From Streptomyces thermovulgaris (GTDB lineage: Bacteria; Actinomycetota; Actinomycetes; Streptomycetales; Streptomycetaceae): a stretch of DNA of 33,692 nucleotides. The notes beneath the pieces were generated by a model, which worked only from the letters and a program-made list of their open reading frames with translations, did no database searches and was not told the origin of the DNA. Of the stretch, positions 16,006 to 23,593 are shown in pieces; the stretch's first letter is position 1, and every line of letters begins with the position of its first letter. Location: assembly GCF_002155915.1 (NCBI RefSeq), contig NZ_MUME01000036.1, forward strand, positions 1-33,692, given 5' to 3'. The position numbers were made by a program, and so were the translations under genes.

Positions 16006-17541
16006 ATGGTTGAGCGGTATGTGATGTCCATCGACCAGGGCACCACGTCCACGCGATGCATCCTGTTCGACCATCGCGGACGACTGGTGTCGGTCGCCCA
16101 GCGCGAGCACCGGCAGTACTTCCCCCGGCCCGGGTGGGTCGAGCACGACGCCATGGAGATCTGGCGCAATGTGCAGCGCATCGTCCCCGAGGCCCTGGCC
16201 GGTGTCGGCGCGGACGCCGCGCAGATCGCCGCCATCGGGATCGCCAACCAGCGGGAGACCACCGTCCTGTGGGACCGGCGCACCGGCACTCCGCTGGGCC
16301 GGGCGATCGTCTGGCAGGACACCCGCACGGCGCCGCTCGTCGACGCGCTGCGGGACCGGCCCGGCGACGAGTTCTTCCTCGACCGCTGCGGCCTGCCCCC
16401 CTCCACCTACTTCTCCGCGCCCCGGATCCGCTGGCTGTTCGACCATGTGGAGGACCTGGAGAAACGGGCCCGGAACGGCGAGGTGCTCTTCGGCACCATG
16501 GAGAGCTGGCTGATCTGGAACCTCACCGGCGGCGTCGACGGCGGCCTGCACATCAGCGACCCCACCAACGCCAGCCGCACCATGCTCGTCAACATCCGGA
16601 CCCTGACCTGGGATCCCGAGCTGCTGGACTTCTTCGGTGTGCCGCGCCCGCTGCTGCCGGAGATCCGCTCCTCGGCCGAGAGCTACGGCGAGGCCCGCGC
16701 CCTGCTGCCCGGTGTGCGCATCGGCGCCGCCCTCGGCGACCAGCAGGCGGCCCTGTTCGGGCAGACCTGCTTCTCGCCGGGCGAGGCCAAGTGCACCTAC
16801 GGCACCGGCAGCTTCCTGCTGATGAACACCGGAACCGACCTGGTGCACTCCCGCAACGGCCTTCTCACCACCGTCGCCTACAAGATCTTCAACCAGCCCA
16901 CGGTCTACGCCCTGGAGGGGCCGATGGCCGTCACCGGCTCGCTCGTCCAGTGGTTCCGCGACCGGCTCGGCCTGATCAGCACCGCACCCGAGATCGAGAC
17001 GCTGGCCCGCACGGTGGAGGACAACGGCGGCTGCTACATCGTCCCGGCCTTCTCCGGTCTGTTCGCCCCCTACTGGCGCAGCGACGCCCGCGGCGTCATC
17101 GTGGGCCTGACCTCGTACATCACCAAGGGGCACCTGGCCCGGGCCGTCCTGGAGGCCACCGCCTGGCAGACCCGGGAGGTCGTCGACGCGGTGAACGCCG
17201 ACTCCGGGCTCACCCTGAAGCAGCTCAGGGTCGACGGCGGCATGACGTCGGACAACCTGCTGATGCAGATGCTGGCCGATGTGCTCGACGTCCCCGTCGT
17301 ACGGCCCCTGGTGGCCGAGACGGTCTCCCTGGGCGCCGCCTACGCCGCCGGTCTCGCGGTCGGCTACTGGCCGGACATGGAGGTGCTGCGCCGCAACTGG
17401 TACCGCGCCGGACAGTGGCTGCCGGACATGGACCCCGAGCGGCGCGCCTACGAGTACGAGTCCTGGAAGCGGGCCGTGGAACGCTCCCTGGGCTGGATCC
17501 GCCCGGACGACGCGGCCAGGGCCCGCCGGTCCGGTCAGTGA
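16006..17541 (+). CDS. glpK: Glycerol kinase (511 aa)
   Basis: Phosphorylates glycerol to sn-glycerol 3-phosphate with ATP, in the cytoplasm. FGGY-family features: the phosphate-binding DQGTTSTR near residue 10, [14 protein letters not shown], the glycerol-contacting [19 protein letters not shown], and the C-terminal [19 protein letters not shown] followed by [17 protein letters not shown]. The length is normal. It starts 84 bp after gylR on the same strand. The usual Streptomyces partners glpF and glpD are not beside it: a facilitator gene is 8-9 kb upstream and no glpD is in the window. Its stop overlaps the convergent winged-helix gene by 7 bp. Confidence 0.97.
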   Translation: MVERYVMSIDQGTTSTRCILFDHRGRLVSVAQREHRQYFPRPGWVEHDAMEIWRNVQRIVPEALAGVGADAAQIAAIGIANQRETTVLWDRRTGTPLGRAIVWQDTRTAPLVDALRDRPGDEFFLDRCGLPPSTYFSAPRIRWLFDHVEDLEKRARNGEVLFGTMESWLIWNLTGGVDGGLHISDPTNASRTMLVNIRTLTWDPELLDFFGVPRPLLPEIRSSAESYGEARALLPGVRIGAALGDQQAALFGQTCFSPGEAKCTYGTGSFLLMNTGTDLVHSRNGLLTTVAYKIFNQPTVYALEGPMAVTGSLVQWFRDRLGLISTAPEIETLARTVEDNGGCYIVPAFSGLFAPYWRSDARGVIVGLTSYITKGHLARAVLEATAWQTREVVDAVNADSGLTLKQLRVDGGMTSDNLLMQMLADVLDVPVVRPLVAETVSLGAAYAAGLAVGYWPDMEVLRRNWYRAGQWLPDMDPERRAYEYESWKRAVERSLGWIRPDDAARARRSGQ

Positions 17542-17915
17542 GCGGACGGGGAGCGGCCGGAGGAGGAGCCGGGGCAGGAGCGGCCGGAGGGGGAGCGGCC
17601 GGAGGGGGAGTGGTCGGCCTCCGCGCGTACGAGCAGCGAGAGCAGCGAGGCCACGGTCAGTCCGGCCTCGGCCGGGTGCCGCAGGACCTTGCTCGGGTCG
17701 ATCCGGTAGACGTTGCCGCGCCCCTCCCGGGTGCGGGAGAGATATCCGTCGCGCTCCAGATCGGTGATGATCTTCTGGACGGCGCGCTCGGTGAGCCTGC
17801 AGCGGGCCGCGATGTCGCGGATCCGGACGTGGTGATCGTCGGCGACGACGGCCAGCACCCGGGCGTGATTGGTCAGAAACGTCCATCCGGCATGCGACTC
17901 GGGCACGGCGTCCAT
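17535..17915 (-). CDS. Winged helix-turn-helix (MarR-like) regulator with Ser/Gly/Arg repeat tail (126 aa)
   Basis: Residues 10-75 form one winged helix: [49 protein letters not shown] described here in pieces, with the recognition helix in [12 protein letters not shown] and the wing at [11 protein letters not shown]. The C-terminal 25 residues are a low-complexity tail (SPSGR twice) encoded by a DNA repeat; its end overlaps the glpK stop by 7 bp, so the tail may have grown by repeat slippage. The start at 17915 follows a -10 box by 6 nt and has no ribosome site. It is divergent from the STAS-ANTAR gene, and an 8-bp inverted repeat in the gap may be its operator. Ligand unknown. Confidence 0.88.
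   Translation of the reverse strand: MDAVPESHAGWTFLTNHARVLAVVADDHHVRIRDIAARCRLTERAVQKIITDLERDGYLSRTREGRGNVYRIDPSKVLRHPAEAGLTVASLLSLLVRAEADHSPSGRSPSGRSCPGSSSGRSPSAH
17551..17605. repeat. Direct repeats in the tail of the winged-helix gene
   Basis: GAGCGGCCGGAGG occurs at 17551-17563, 17578-17590 and 17593-17605; the last two are 15 bp apart (five codons, in frame). They encode the SPSGR tail units. Confidence 0.8.
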
Positions 17916-17921
17916 GCGGCC

Positions 17922-17950
17922 AGCCTAGGATCGGGCTTTCGCGTACACAA
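17922..17950 (-). promoter_or_regulatory. Promoter of the winged-helix regulator (leaderless type)
   Basis: Minus strand: TTGTGT (17950-17945), 17 nt, TAGGCT (17927-17922), 6 nt, ATG at 17915. Confidence 0.65.
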
Positions 17951-17989
17951 GAACACGAATGGGATTTCCGGTATGCCTTGACGTGTTCT
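17950..17989. promoter_or_regulatory. Spaced inverted repeat in the divergent gap
   Basis: AGAACACG (17950-17957) and CGTGTTCT (17982-17989) are perfect 8-bp complements 24 bp apart, between two divergent genes. TTGACG (17978-17983), a possible -35 toward the STAS-ANTAR gene, overlaps the second arm by two bases. A plausible two-site operator. Confidence 0.5.
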
Positions 17990-18048
17990 GGGCGGCAGGG
18001 TGAGTCTGGGAGTGGGGAAACGGGCGAACGCACACGAAAGAGGCGCTC

Positions 18049-18807
18049 ATGGCGGAGCCTGCGCACATGTCCCGGACCACCGCCGGCACCGCCGCCCGCG
18101 AGGTGCGCGGCGGCGTACCGGCGGCGCGTTCCGGGCGCGGACCGGCGATCGACACCAGCCCTGACGGCGACCGTGTGCGCGTCACGGTGCGCGGCGAGCT
18201 CGGCCTCGACGCGGGCCAGGACTTCCGGCGTGCCCTGAAGGGCGCCCTCGGCCGCTCGGCCCGGGGGATCGACCTGGACCTGAGCGGTGTGGAGTCCTGC
18301 GACTGCTCCGCCCTCAACATCCTGATCGGCCTGCGGGAGCGGGCCCTGGCCCAGGGCAAGACGATCGTCGTGTGCGCCACCAGCCCCGCGAGCGAACGGC
18401 TGCTTCTGCGCACCGGCACCCATGCGCTGTTCGGCGCCGGGACCCCCGACGGGCCGAAGGGGCGCGAGGCGGGGGCGGCGTCCGCCGCCCGGCAGGGGAC
18501 GCGTACCGGGGACACCGAACAGGACCTGCGCATCGAGGTCGTCCAGCTGCGCCGCGCCATGCAGACCCGCCCCGCCATCGACCTGGCCCGCGGCATTCTC
18601 ATGGCCTCCTTCGGGCTGACCCCGGAGCAGGCCTGGTCGGTGCTGGTCATCGCCTCCCAGAACACCAACACCAAACTGCACCTCGTCGCCCGGGACGTGG
18701 TGACGGCGGTGCAGGGCGGCCCGCTGCCCGGGGCGGTACGGGAACAGCTGACCGCCGCCGTGACCGAGGTACGGGCCTCGGCGGGCAGGGCCGGCGGCGC
18801 ACGGTAG
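18049..18807 (+). CDS. STAS-ANTAR domain protein (252 aa)
   Basis: Two regulatory modules in one chain. Residues about 34-125 are a STAS domain of the anti-sigma-factor-antagonist type; S87 in ESCDCSALN is at the position phosphorylated by anti-sigma kinases. Residues about 160-225 are an ANTAR RNA-binding domain (RRAMQTRPAIDLARGILMASFGLTPEQAW and SQNTNTKLHLVARDVV, given in parts). ANTAR domains bind paired hexaloop stems in mRNA and prevent termination. The fusion suggests that phosphorylation of the STAS part controls RNA binding (inference). The RsbW-like ATPase at 14560 is a candidate kinase. GAAAGAGG precedes the ATG by five bases. Four 31-bp repeats begin directly at its stop. Confidence 0.93.
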   Translation: MAEPAHMSRTTAGTAAREVRGGVPAARSGRGPAIDTSPDGDRVRVTVRGELGLDAGQDFRRALKGALGRSARGIDLDLSGVESCDCSALNILIGLRERALAQGKTIVVCATSPASERLLLRTGTHALFGAGTPDGPKGREAGAASAARQGTRTGDTEQDLRIEVVQLRRAMQTRPAIDLARGILMASFGLTPEQAWSVLVIASQNTNTKLHLVARDVVTAVQGGPLPGAVREQLTAAVTEVRASAGRAGGAR

Positions 18808-18931
18808 CGGACACGGTGCGTCGGTTCCGGGCCAGTGGCGGACACGGTGCGTCGGTTCCGGGCCAGTGGCGGACACGGTGCGTCGGTTCCGGGCCAGTGG
18901 CGGACACGGTGCATCGGTTCCGGACCAGTGG
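18808..18931. repeat. Four tandem 31-bp repeats
   Basis: Units at 18808-18838, 18839-18869, 18870-18900 (identical) and 18901-18931 (two substitutions). Each begins CGGACACGGTGCGTCGG and ends CCGGGCCAGTGG. The array starts on the base after the STAS-ANTAR stop. 31 is not a multiple of three, so it is not a coding repeat. No strong stem forms within a unit. A palindrome GAACCCGGGTTC follows at 18939-18950. Confidence 0.95.
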
Positions 18932-19122
18932 TTACCCAGAACCCGGGTTCGGAAGTGAGCCCCCGGGCCCCTCGCACGCACCGCGAAGGGCCCGCCCTCC
19001 TCCTGCCCGCCGTGTCCGGCCGGTCGTGATTGCGGTGCGAGCGATCGGGTACGCGAGCAGGACCGAGCCCGGGACGAAGAGCCCGAGCCGGCCGCACAAC
19101 CGCCGCCATCAGGGAATCTGTT

Positions 19123-19530
19123 ATGGAGACACCAGCGAACGACAACGCCATGACGCCCGCCCAGCGCGCGCTGGACGTGCTCGCCGAGAACGCCGAGGAC
19201 GCGGTGGCACTGGAGACCCTCGCCCGCAGCGACGTCCTGGTCCCCGTGCCGGACGACGCGAGCGACGAGGACGCCACCAACCCCTCGACGGTGGCCCTGC
19301 CCGTCCTCGAACAACCGGGCGGAGTGCCGGTAGTGCCGGTGTTCACCTCCGAACTGGAGATGTCCGACCTGCTGCCCTTCGTCTCCCGCTACCGCCTCGT
19401 GCCCCTCGGAGCCCTTGCGGCCCAGTGGCCGGCCGACGATCTGTCGCTGACCATAGACGCCGGCTCGCCGCACGGCCTCACTCTCACCTCGGAGGGAGTA
19501 CGCACCCTGCTGGCCCGGCCCCAGGACTGA
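19123..19530 (+). CDS. SseB-like N-terminal domain protein (135 aa)
   Basis: An acidic soluble protein matching the SseB N-terminal domain: ALETLARSDVLVPVPDDASD, then LPVFTSELEMSDLLP-type segment (VVPVFTSELEMSDLLPF) and a C-terminal LTLTSEGVRTLL. Such proteins are common in actinobacteria and their function is not established. The ATG at 19123 follows AGGGAA by six bases; an upstream in-frame ATG at 19030 would add 31 Arg-rich residues with poor support. The gene ends 21 bp from the convergent MarR stop. Confidence 0.85.
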   Translation: METPANDNAMTPAQRALDVLAENAEDAVALETLARSDVLVPVPDDASDEDATNPSTVALPVLEQPGGVPVVPVFTSELEMSDLLPFVSRYRLVPLGALAAQWPADDLSLTIDAGSPHGLTLTSEGVRTLLARPQD

Positions 19531-19551
19531 GCCGGCCCTCGTTCCCGGCCG

Positions 19552-19965
19552 TCAGCCGTGGTCGGTCGCCGGCCGGCAGCCGTCGAGCGCACGGGCCAGG
19601 GCCGCGCGGTGCAGCGGAAGCACTTCGGCATGCAGCGCGCGGCCCTTGGCCGTCAGGCACACGCTCACCCCGCGGCGGTCCTCCGCGCACACCGACCGCT
19701 CCACCAGGCCTTCCCTCACCAGCCGCCCGATCAGCCGGGACAGCGCGCTCTGACTGAGATGGACCCGGTCGGCGAGGTTCTGCACCCGGCACTGCCCGCC
19801 GTCCTCGAACGGCTCGGACGCCAGGAGGTCGAGCACCTCGAAGTCGCTCGCACCGAGCCCGTAGGGATGCAGCACGCGGTCGAGTTCGCACATCGTCCGT
19901 GCGTGCACCGCCAGGATGCCCCGCCATCGTCGCGCGAGCCGGGTCCCGGCCGCATCCATCTCCAT
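19552..19965 (-). CDS. MarR-family transcriptional regulator (137 aa)
   Basis: A dimeric winged-helix repressor. The HTH and wing are in VQNLADRVHLSQSALSRLIGRLVREGLVERSVCAEDRRGVSVCLT (quoted in part: SQSALSRLIGRL is the recognition helix, EDRRGVSVCLT the wing), with flanking dimerisation helices. The length is typical. Three in-frame ATGs (19974, 19965, 19959) are possible; 19965 is chosen because a TACCAT box lies 7 nt upstream and no ribosome site fits any of them. A perfect CGCAT-N4-ATGCG repeat covers the start region, suggesting autorepression. It is divergent from uppP (about 330 bp gap), so that gene may or may not be a target. Confidence 0.9.
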   Translation of the reverse strand: MEMDAAGTRLARRWRGILAVHARTMCELDRVLHPYGLGASDFEVLDLLASEPFEDGGQCRVQNLADRVHLSQSALSRLIGRLVREGLVERSVCAEDRRGVSVCLTAKGRALHAEVLPLHRAALARALDGCRPATDHG

Positions 19966-19969
19966 GCAC

Positions 19970-19983
19970 CGCATGGTAATGCG
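19970..19983. promoter_or_regulatory. Possible MarR autoregulatory operator
   Basis: CGCAT-GGTA-ATGCG is a perfect 5-bp inverted repeat covering the -10/start region of the MarR gene. Confidence 0.5.
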
Positions 19984-20291
19984 CTTTTCCTGAAATCTGC
20001 CTGGTCGCGGCGTCTTTCCCGCGCACGGCCCGTCCGCCTTGTCCACGCGCGGTCCGCCCGCCTTCCCACGCGCGGTCCGCCCGCCTTCCCGCGCGCGGCC
20101 CGCCGCCGCTGCCGCCGCCGACCCGTCACCGGCGGGGCGACGGGGCCAGAGGCGTCGTGTGCGCCGGGTGCGGACCGGCGGAAGCCTCCGAGGGTTGCCG
20201 AAAGCTTCGGGTGTCGGTCACCCGGTCTTCAACCGAGGACCGCAAGAGTGTCCGTGTCCCCGTCGATCAGCTTCTCGGAACTGTGGAATCC
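19984..20291. other. Gap between marR-like gene and uppP
   Basis: 308 bp with no supported gene. A 23-bp tandem repeat lies at 20045-20113. No clear -35/-10 for uppP was found. Confidence 0.4.
20045..20113. repeat. 23-bp tandem repeat, two exact copies and one degenerate
   Basis: Units at 20045-20067 and 20068-20090 are identical (ACGCGCGGTCCGCCCGCC then TTCCC); 20091-20113 is a decayed third copy. Confidence 0.85.
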
Positions 20292-21128
20292 ATGAGCGCC
20301 ATCTCCGTCGGTCAGGCCGTCGTCCTCGGAATCGTCGAGGGGGTGACCGAGTTTCTCCCCGTGTCCTCCACCGGCCACCTGAAGATCGCTCAGGGGCTCA
20401 TGGGCATTCCCGTCGACGACAGGTCCGTGGTGGGGTTCACCGCCGTCGTCCAGGTCGGTGCCATCGCCGCCGTGTTCGTGTACTTCTTCAAGGACATCGT
20501 GCGGATCGCCTCCGCCTGGTTCCGGGGGCTGGCCGACAAGGAGGAGCGCCACCACCACGACTACAGGTTCGCCTGGTGGATCATCTGCGCCACGGTCCCC
20601 GTCGTCGTCGTGGGCCTGCTCGCCAAGCCCCTCGTCGAGGGGCCGCTCGCCTCCCTGTGGGTGGTGGCCGGTTCACTGATCGCCGGCAGCGGTGTGATGT
20701 GGTACGCGGACCGGCGGGGCCGGCACAAGCGCGGTGAGGACGACACCGGCTTCAAGGACGCGATGCTGGTCGGATCCTCGCAGATCCTCGCCCTGCTCTT
20801 TCCCGGCTTCTCCCGCTCCGGCGCCACCATGTCCACCGCGCTCCTGCTGGACCTGGACCGCGTCGCCGCCACCCGGCTGTCCTTCTTCCTCGGCCTTCCG
20901 GCCCTGACCGGCGCCGGCCTGTACGAACTCAAGGACGCGCTGGGCACGGCCGGGGGCGCCCTCCCGCTGGCCGTCGGCACGCTCGTGTCCTTCGTGGTCG
21001 CCTACGCCTCCATCGCCTGGCTGCTGAAGTTCGTCTCCAGGCACTCCTTCGACGCCTTCGTCGTCTACCGGATCGTGATCGGCGTGCTGCTGTTCGGCCT
21101 GCTGGGCACCGGGGCCGTCGAGGCCTGA
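20292..21128 (+). CDS. uppP: Undecaprenyl-diphosphatase (278 aa)
   Basis: An integral membrane phosphatase that converts undecaprenyl diphosphate to the monophosphate lipid carrier used for peptidoglycan synthesis; overexpression gives bacitracin resistance in other bacteria. Both signature blocks are present: EGVTEFLPVSSTGH near the N-terminus and FPGFSRSGATMSTALLLDLDR (quoted as PGFSRSGAT) in the second half. Seven or eight hydrophobic segments are visible. The ATG at 20292 starts the usual family N-terminus (SVGQAVVLGIVEG); the upstream ribosome site is weak and a GTG at 20283 is an alternative. The gene is convergent with a D,D-carboxypeptidase gene. Confidence 0.96.
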   Translation: MSAISVGQAVVLGIVEGVTEFLPVSSTGHLKIAQGLMGIPVDDRSVVGFTAVVQVGAIAAVFVYFFKDIVRIASAWFRGLADKEERHHHDYRFAWWIICATVPVVVVGLLAKPLVEGPLASLWVVAGSLIAGSGVMWYADRRGRHKRGEDDTGFKDAMLVGSSQILALLFPGFSRSGATMSTALLLDLDRVAATRLSFFLGLPALTGAGLYELKDALGTAGGALPLAVGTLVSFVVAYASIAWLLKFVSRHSFDAFVVYRIVIGVLLFGLLGTGAVEA

Positions 21129-21159
21129 GCGCCGGTGCAGGAGCGATCACGGCGCGGAC

Positions 21160-21179
21160 CCGGCCCGCCGCCGGGCCGG
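21160..21179. terminator. Bidirectional hairpin between uppP and the carboxypeptidase gene
   Basis: CCGGCCCG, CCGC, CGGGCCGG: an 8-bp stem with a 4-nt loop in the 104-bp gap between convergent genes. Confidence 0.6.
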
Positions 21180-21232
21180 ACGGACCGGTGCGAGCACGCC
21201 GACCCGCGGGACGCACGACGGGCCCGGTGGCC

Positions 21233-22486
21233 TCACCCGCCGGGCCGGTGCACGCCGTGGGTGCGGAGCCCCGGCCCGTCGCTCCCCCCGGTCCCGTCGC
21301 CGTCCCGCCGGCTGCGCATGTACCGGCGGGCCGTGACTCCCGCCAGACCGAGCAGCAGGGTTCCGGCGCTCACCCCGAGCGCACTCGCGACCGTGCTTCC
21401 CACCGCCCGGTCCGGCCCGGAGGGGGGAGCCGTCGGGGACTTTGCCGCCGAGGCCTCCGCGCCGGCGTGCGACACCGGCCGCAGGGCGTCGAGGGAGCCG
21501 ACCGGATCGACGTGCCCGGCCGCCTCGAACCCCCAGTCCAGCAGCTTTCGCGCCTCCTCGTACACGGTGAGCCCATTGCCTTTCTGAGGGTTCATCACGG
21601 TCACGACGAGAGTGCGTCCGCCCCGGCGGGCGGCGGCGATCAGCGTGTTGCCCGCCTTGCTGGTGTAGCCGTTCTTGATGCCGAGCAGCCCCGGGTACGG
21701 CTCCACGCCGTCGGCGCCGGTCAGCAGCCGGTTGGTGTTGGCGATCCGGTACGTCGTCCCGTCGTGGCCGGGGAAGGAGGCGTAGGCGGTGGAGCAGTAC
21801 CGCGTGAAGTCCGGGTCGCGCAGCCCGGCCCGTCCGAACACGGCCAGGTCGTACGCGGAGGACACCTGCCCCTCGGCGTCGTATCCGTCCGGGGAGACGA
21901 CCGTGGTGTCGAGGGCGCCCAGGGAGCGGGCCTTGCGCTCCATCTGACGGGCCGTGTGCTCCCAGCCGCCGTTGAGCGCGGCCAGCACCCGCACGGCGTC
22001 GTTGCCGGAGTTGAGGAACACTCCGTACCACAGATCGGCCACCCGGTACGTGTGGCCCTCGACGACCCCGACCAGGCTGCTGCCCTCCCCGATGCCCGCC
22101 AGCTCCCTGGCGCTGACGGTGTGCCGGACCCCGGCGGGGAAGGCCGGCAGCACGGTCAGCGCGAACAGGGTCTTCAGGGTGCTGGCGGGCGGCAGTCTGC
22201 GATGTGCGTCGTGGGCGGCGAGCACCTCGCCGGTGTCGGCGTCGGCCACCAGCCAGGACAGCGCGGAGACCTCCGGCAGAGCCGGTGCCCCGGCGCGGAG
22301 CCGGACTTGAGTGCCCCCCTTCTCCAGCAGGTCCGGCGGCGGCACCGTCGCCTTCTGCTGCCCCGGCGCACTCGGGCGTGCGGGGGCCGGGTCCGCGGCC
22401 GCGGCCGGAGGCGCCAGTGCCAGGACGCCTGCCGCGCAGAGCGCGCAGACGGACGCGACGGCCCGGAAACGAAGTCCGATCTCCAT
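21233..22486 (-). CDS. D-alanyl-D-alanine carboxypeptidase, membrane-anchored (417 aa)
   Basis: A low-molecular-mass penicillin-binding protein that trims the terminal D-Ala of peptidoglycan stem peptides outside the membrane. The signal peptide is at 1-31 (ALAPPAAA). Catalytic motifs: S102-T-L-K105, S160-G-N162 and K271-N-G273, where most relatives elsewhere have KTG. A C-terminal transmembrane helix (about 375-397) is followed by RRYMRSRRDGDG on the cytoplasmic side. The start at 22486 follows TACGTT by 6 nt with no ribosome site; an upstream in-frame start would add residues that do not look like signal sequence. It is convergent with uppP, another cell-wall gene. Confidence 0.94.
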   Translation of the reverse strand: MEIGLRFRAVASVCALCAAGVLALAPPAAAADPAPARPSAPGQQKATVPPPDLLEKGGTQVRLRAGAPALPEVSALSWLVADADTGEVLAAHDAHRRLPPASTLKTLFALTVLPAFPAGVRHTVSARELAGIGEGSSLVGVVEGHTYRVADLWYGVFLNSGNDAVRVLAALNGGWEHTARQMERKARSLGALDTTVVSPDGYDAEGQVSSAYDLAVFGRAGLRDPDFTRYCSTAYASFPGHDGTTYRIANTNRLLTGADGVEPYPGLLGIKNGYTSKAGNTLIAAARRGGRTLVVTVMNPQKGNGLTVYEEARKLLDWGFEAAGHVDPVGSLDALRPVSHAGAEASAAKSPTAPPSGPDRAVGSTVASALGVSAGTLLLGLAGVTARRYMRSRRDGDGTGGSDGPGLRTHGVHRPGG

Positions 22487-22492
22487 GTCGCA

Positions 22493-22498
22493 AACGTA
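22493..22498 (-). promoter_or_regulatory. -10 box of the carboxypeptidase gene (leaderless type)
   Basis: TACGTT on the minus strand, then 6 nt to ATG 22486. No good -35 is visible. Confidence 0.45.
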
Positions 22499-22794
22499 GG
22501 GAGGGAGCGGTGAGGGAGGGACGCTTCCGGGAGCCGAACGGGAGGGCGAGCACTCGGTTGTCCTACGCATGTCCCGGCGAACGGCTGACGGGTGCCGCCG
22601 GCCGGACGCCGCCCGCCGGACCGTACTCGGAGGCGCAGGCTTCCCGGAGGCGCGGGACCTCGCCGGGGCGAGGAGTCCGGACGGCCGGGGCCCCGGCACG
22701 GGTGGGAGGGGCGTCGGACCGGGGCCGGCCGGAGCCGAGGAGCGGTGTGCGGCCGGAGGCAGGCCGTGGGGATGTCCGGACGGAGGGAGGTGTC

Positions 22795-22800
22795 TAAGCT
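22795..22800 (+). promoter_or_regulatory. -10 box of the methyltransferase gene (leaderless type)
   Basis: TAAGCT, then 7 nt to GTG 22808. No good -35 is visible. Confidence 0.45.
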
Positions 22801-22807
22801 GACCCGG

Positions 22808-23593
22808 GTGTTCAGTCCCGAAGGCCCCACCCTGCGCGAGCTCGCCGTTCAGGCGCTGTCCTCCGTCGAACGCGGCTACGACCTGCTCGCGCCGAAGTTC
22901 GACCACACTCCGTTCCGGACGCCGGATCCGGTGCTGGACGCCGTCGCGTCGGCGCTGGAGAAGAAAGGGCCGTTCGAGAACGGACTCGATCTGTGCTGCG
23001 GCACGGGGGCCGGTGCCGAGGTGCTGGCCCGGGTGTGCCGGGAGCGGGTCACGGGGGTGGACTTCAGCACCGGGATGCTGACCGTGGCCCGGGAGCGCGT
23101 GTCGGTCGAAGGGCCCCGGCTCGGCTGGGTGCGCGGGGACGCCCGGGCGCTGCCCTTCGCCGCCGCGTTCGACCTGGTCGTCAGCTTCGGTGCGCTCGGG
23201 CACTTCCTGCCGCGGGAACTGCCCCGGCTGTTCGGTCAGGTCCACTCGGTGCTGCGGCCCGGCGGCCTGTTCGCCTTCCCGGTGTCCGCTCCGCCGCGCC
23301 CCCGCTCGGCGGCGTTCTGGACGCTGCTCGCCTTCGACGCGGTGATGCGGGTGCGCAACGCGGTGTGGCGTCCGCCGTTCGTCATGTACTACCGCGCCTT
23401 CCGGTTCAGCGACCTGTTGCGGGAGCTGGAGCGGGCCGGTTTCCACGTGGAGCTGTGCCCGCTCGAGGAGTTCGGCCGGCGGGCCGACGGCAGCCCGCGG
23501 GCCCGGATGATCGCGGCCCGCAGGCTGCCCCGACGCACCGGCCCGGCCGGACGGACCGCGGTTCAGACGGCCGCGGGCAGGGTGAACTCGTAG
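22808..23593 (+). CDS. Class I SAM-dependent methyltransferase (261 aa)
   Basis: Residues 1-45 (VFSPEGPTLRELAVQALSS and YDLLAPKFDHTPFRTP) form a conserved N-terminal segment. The SAM-binding motif I is GLDLCCGTGAGAEVLA near residues 60-75, followed by VTGVDFSTGML, a motif IV region with DLVVSFGALGHF and LRPGGLFAFPV. The C-terminal part is basic. The GTG start is chosen because a TAAGCT -10 box precedes it by 7 nt; earlier in-frame starts add Arg/Gly-rich sequence without support. The last 31 bp overlap the convergent GntR gene. Substrate unknown. Confidence 0.88.
   Translation: MFSPEGPTLRELAVQALSSVERGYDLLAPKFDHTPFRTPDPVLDAVASALEKKGPFENGLDLCCGTGAGAEVLARVCRERVTGVDFSTGMLTVARERVSVEGPRLGWVRGDARALPFAAAFDLVVSFGALGHFLPRELPRLFGQVHSVLRPGGLFAFPVSAPPRPRSAAFWTLLAFDAVMRVRNAVWRPPFVMYYRAFRFSDLLRELERAGFHVELCPLEEFGRRADGSPRARMIAARRLPRRTGPAGRTAVQTAAGRVNS

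Noticed and set aside
18808..18931. CRISPR array
   Set aside because: The 31-bp units are directly adjacent, with no spacers between them and no cas gene nearby.
14560..19473. A minus-strand reading frame of about 1600 codons antisense to gylR, glpK and others
   Set aside because: It is an open frame produced by high GC3 on the opposite strand. Only its last 141 codons form a recognisable protein with a ribosome site.
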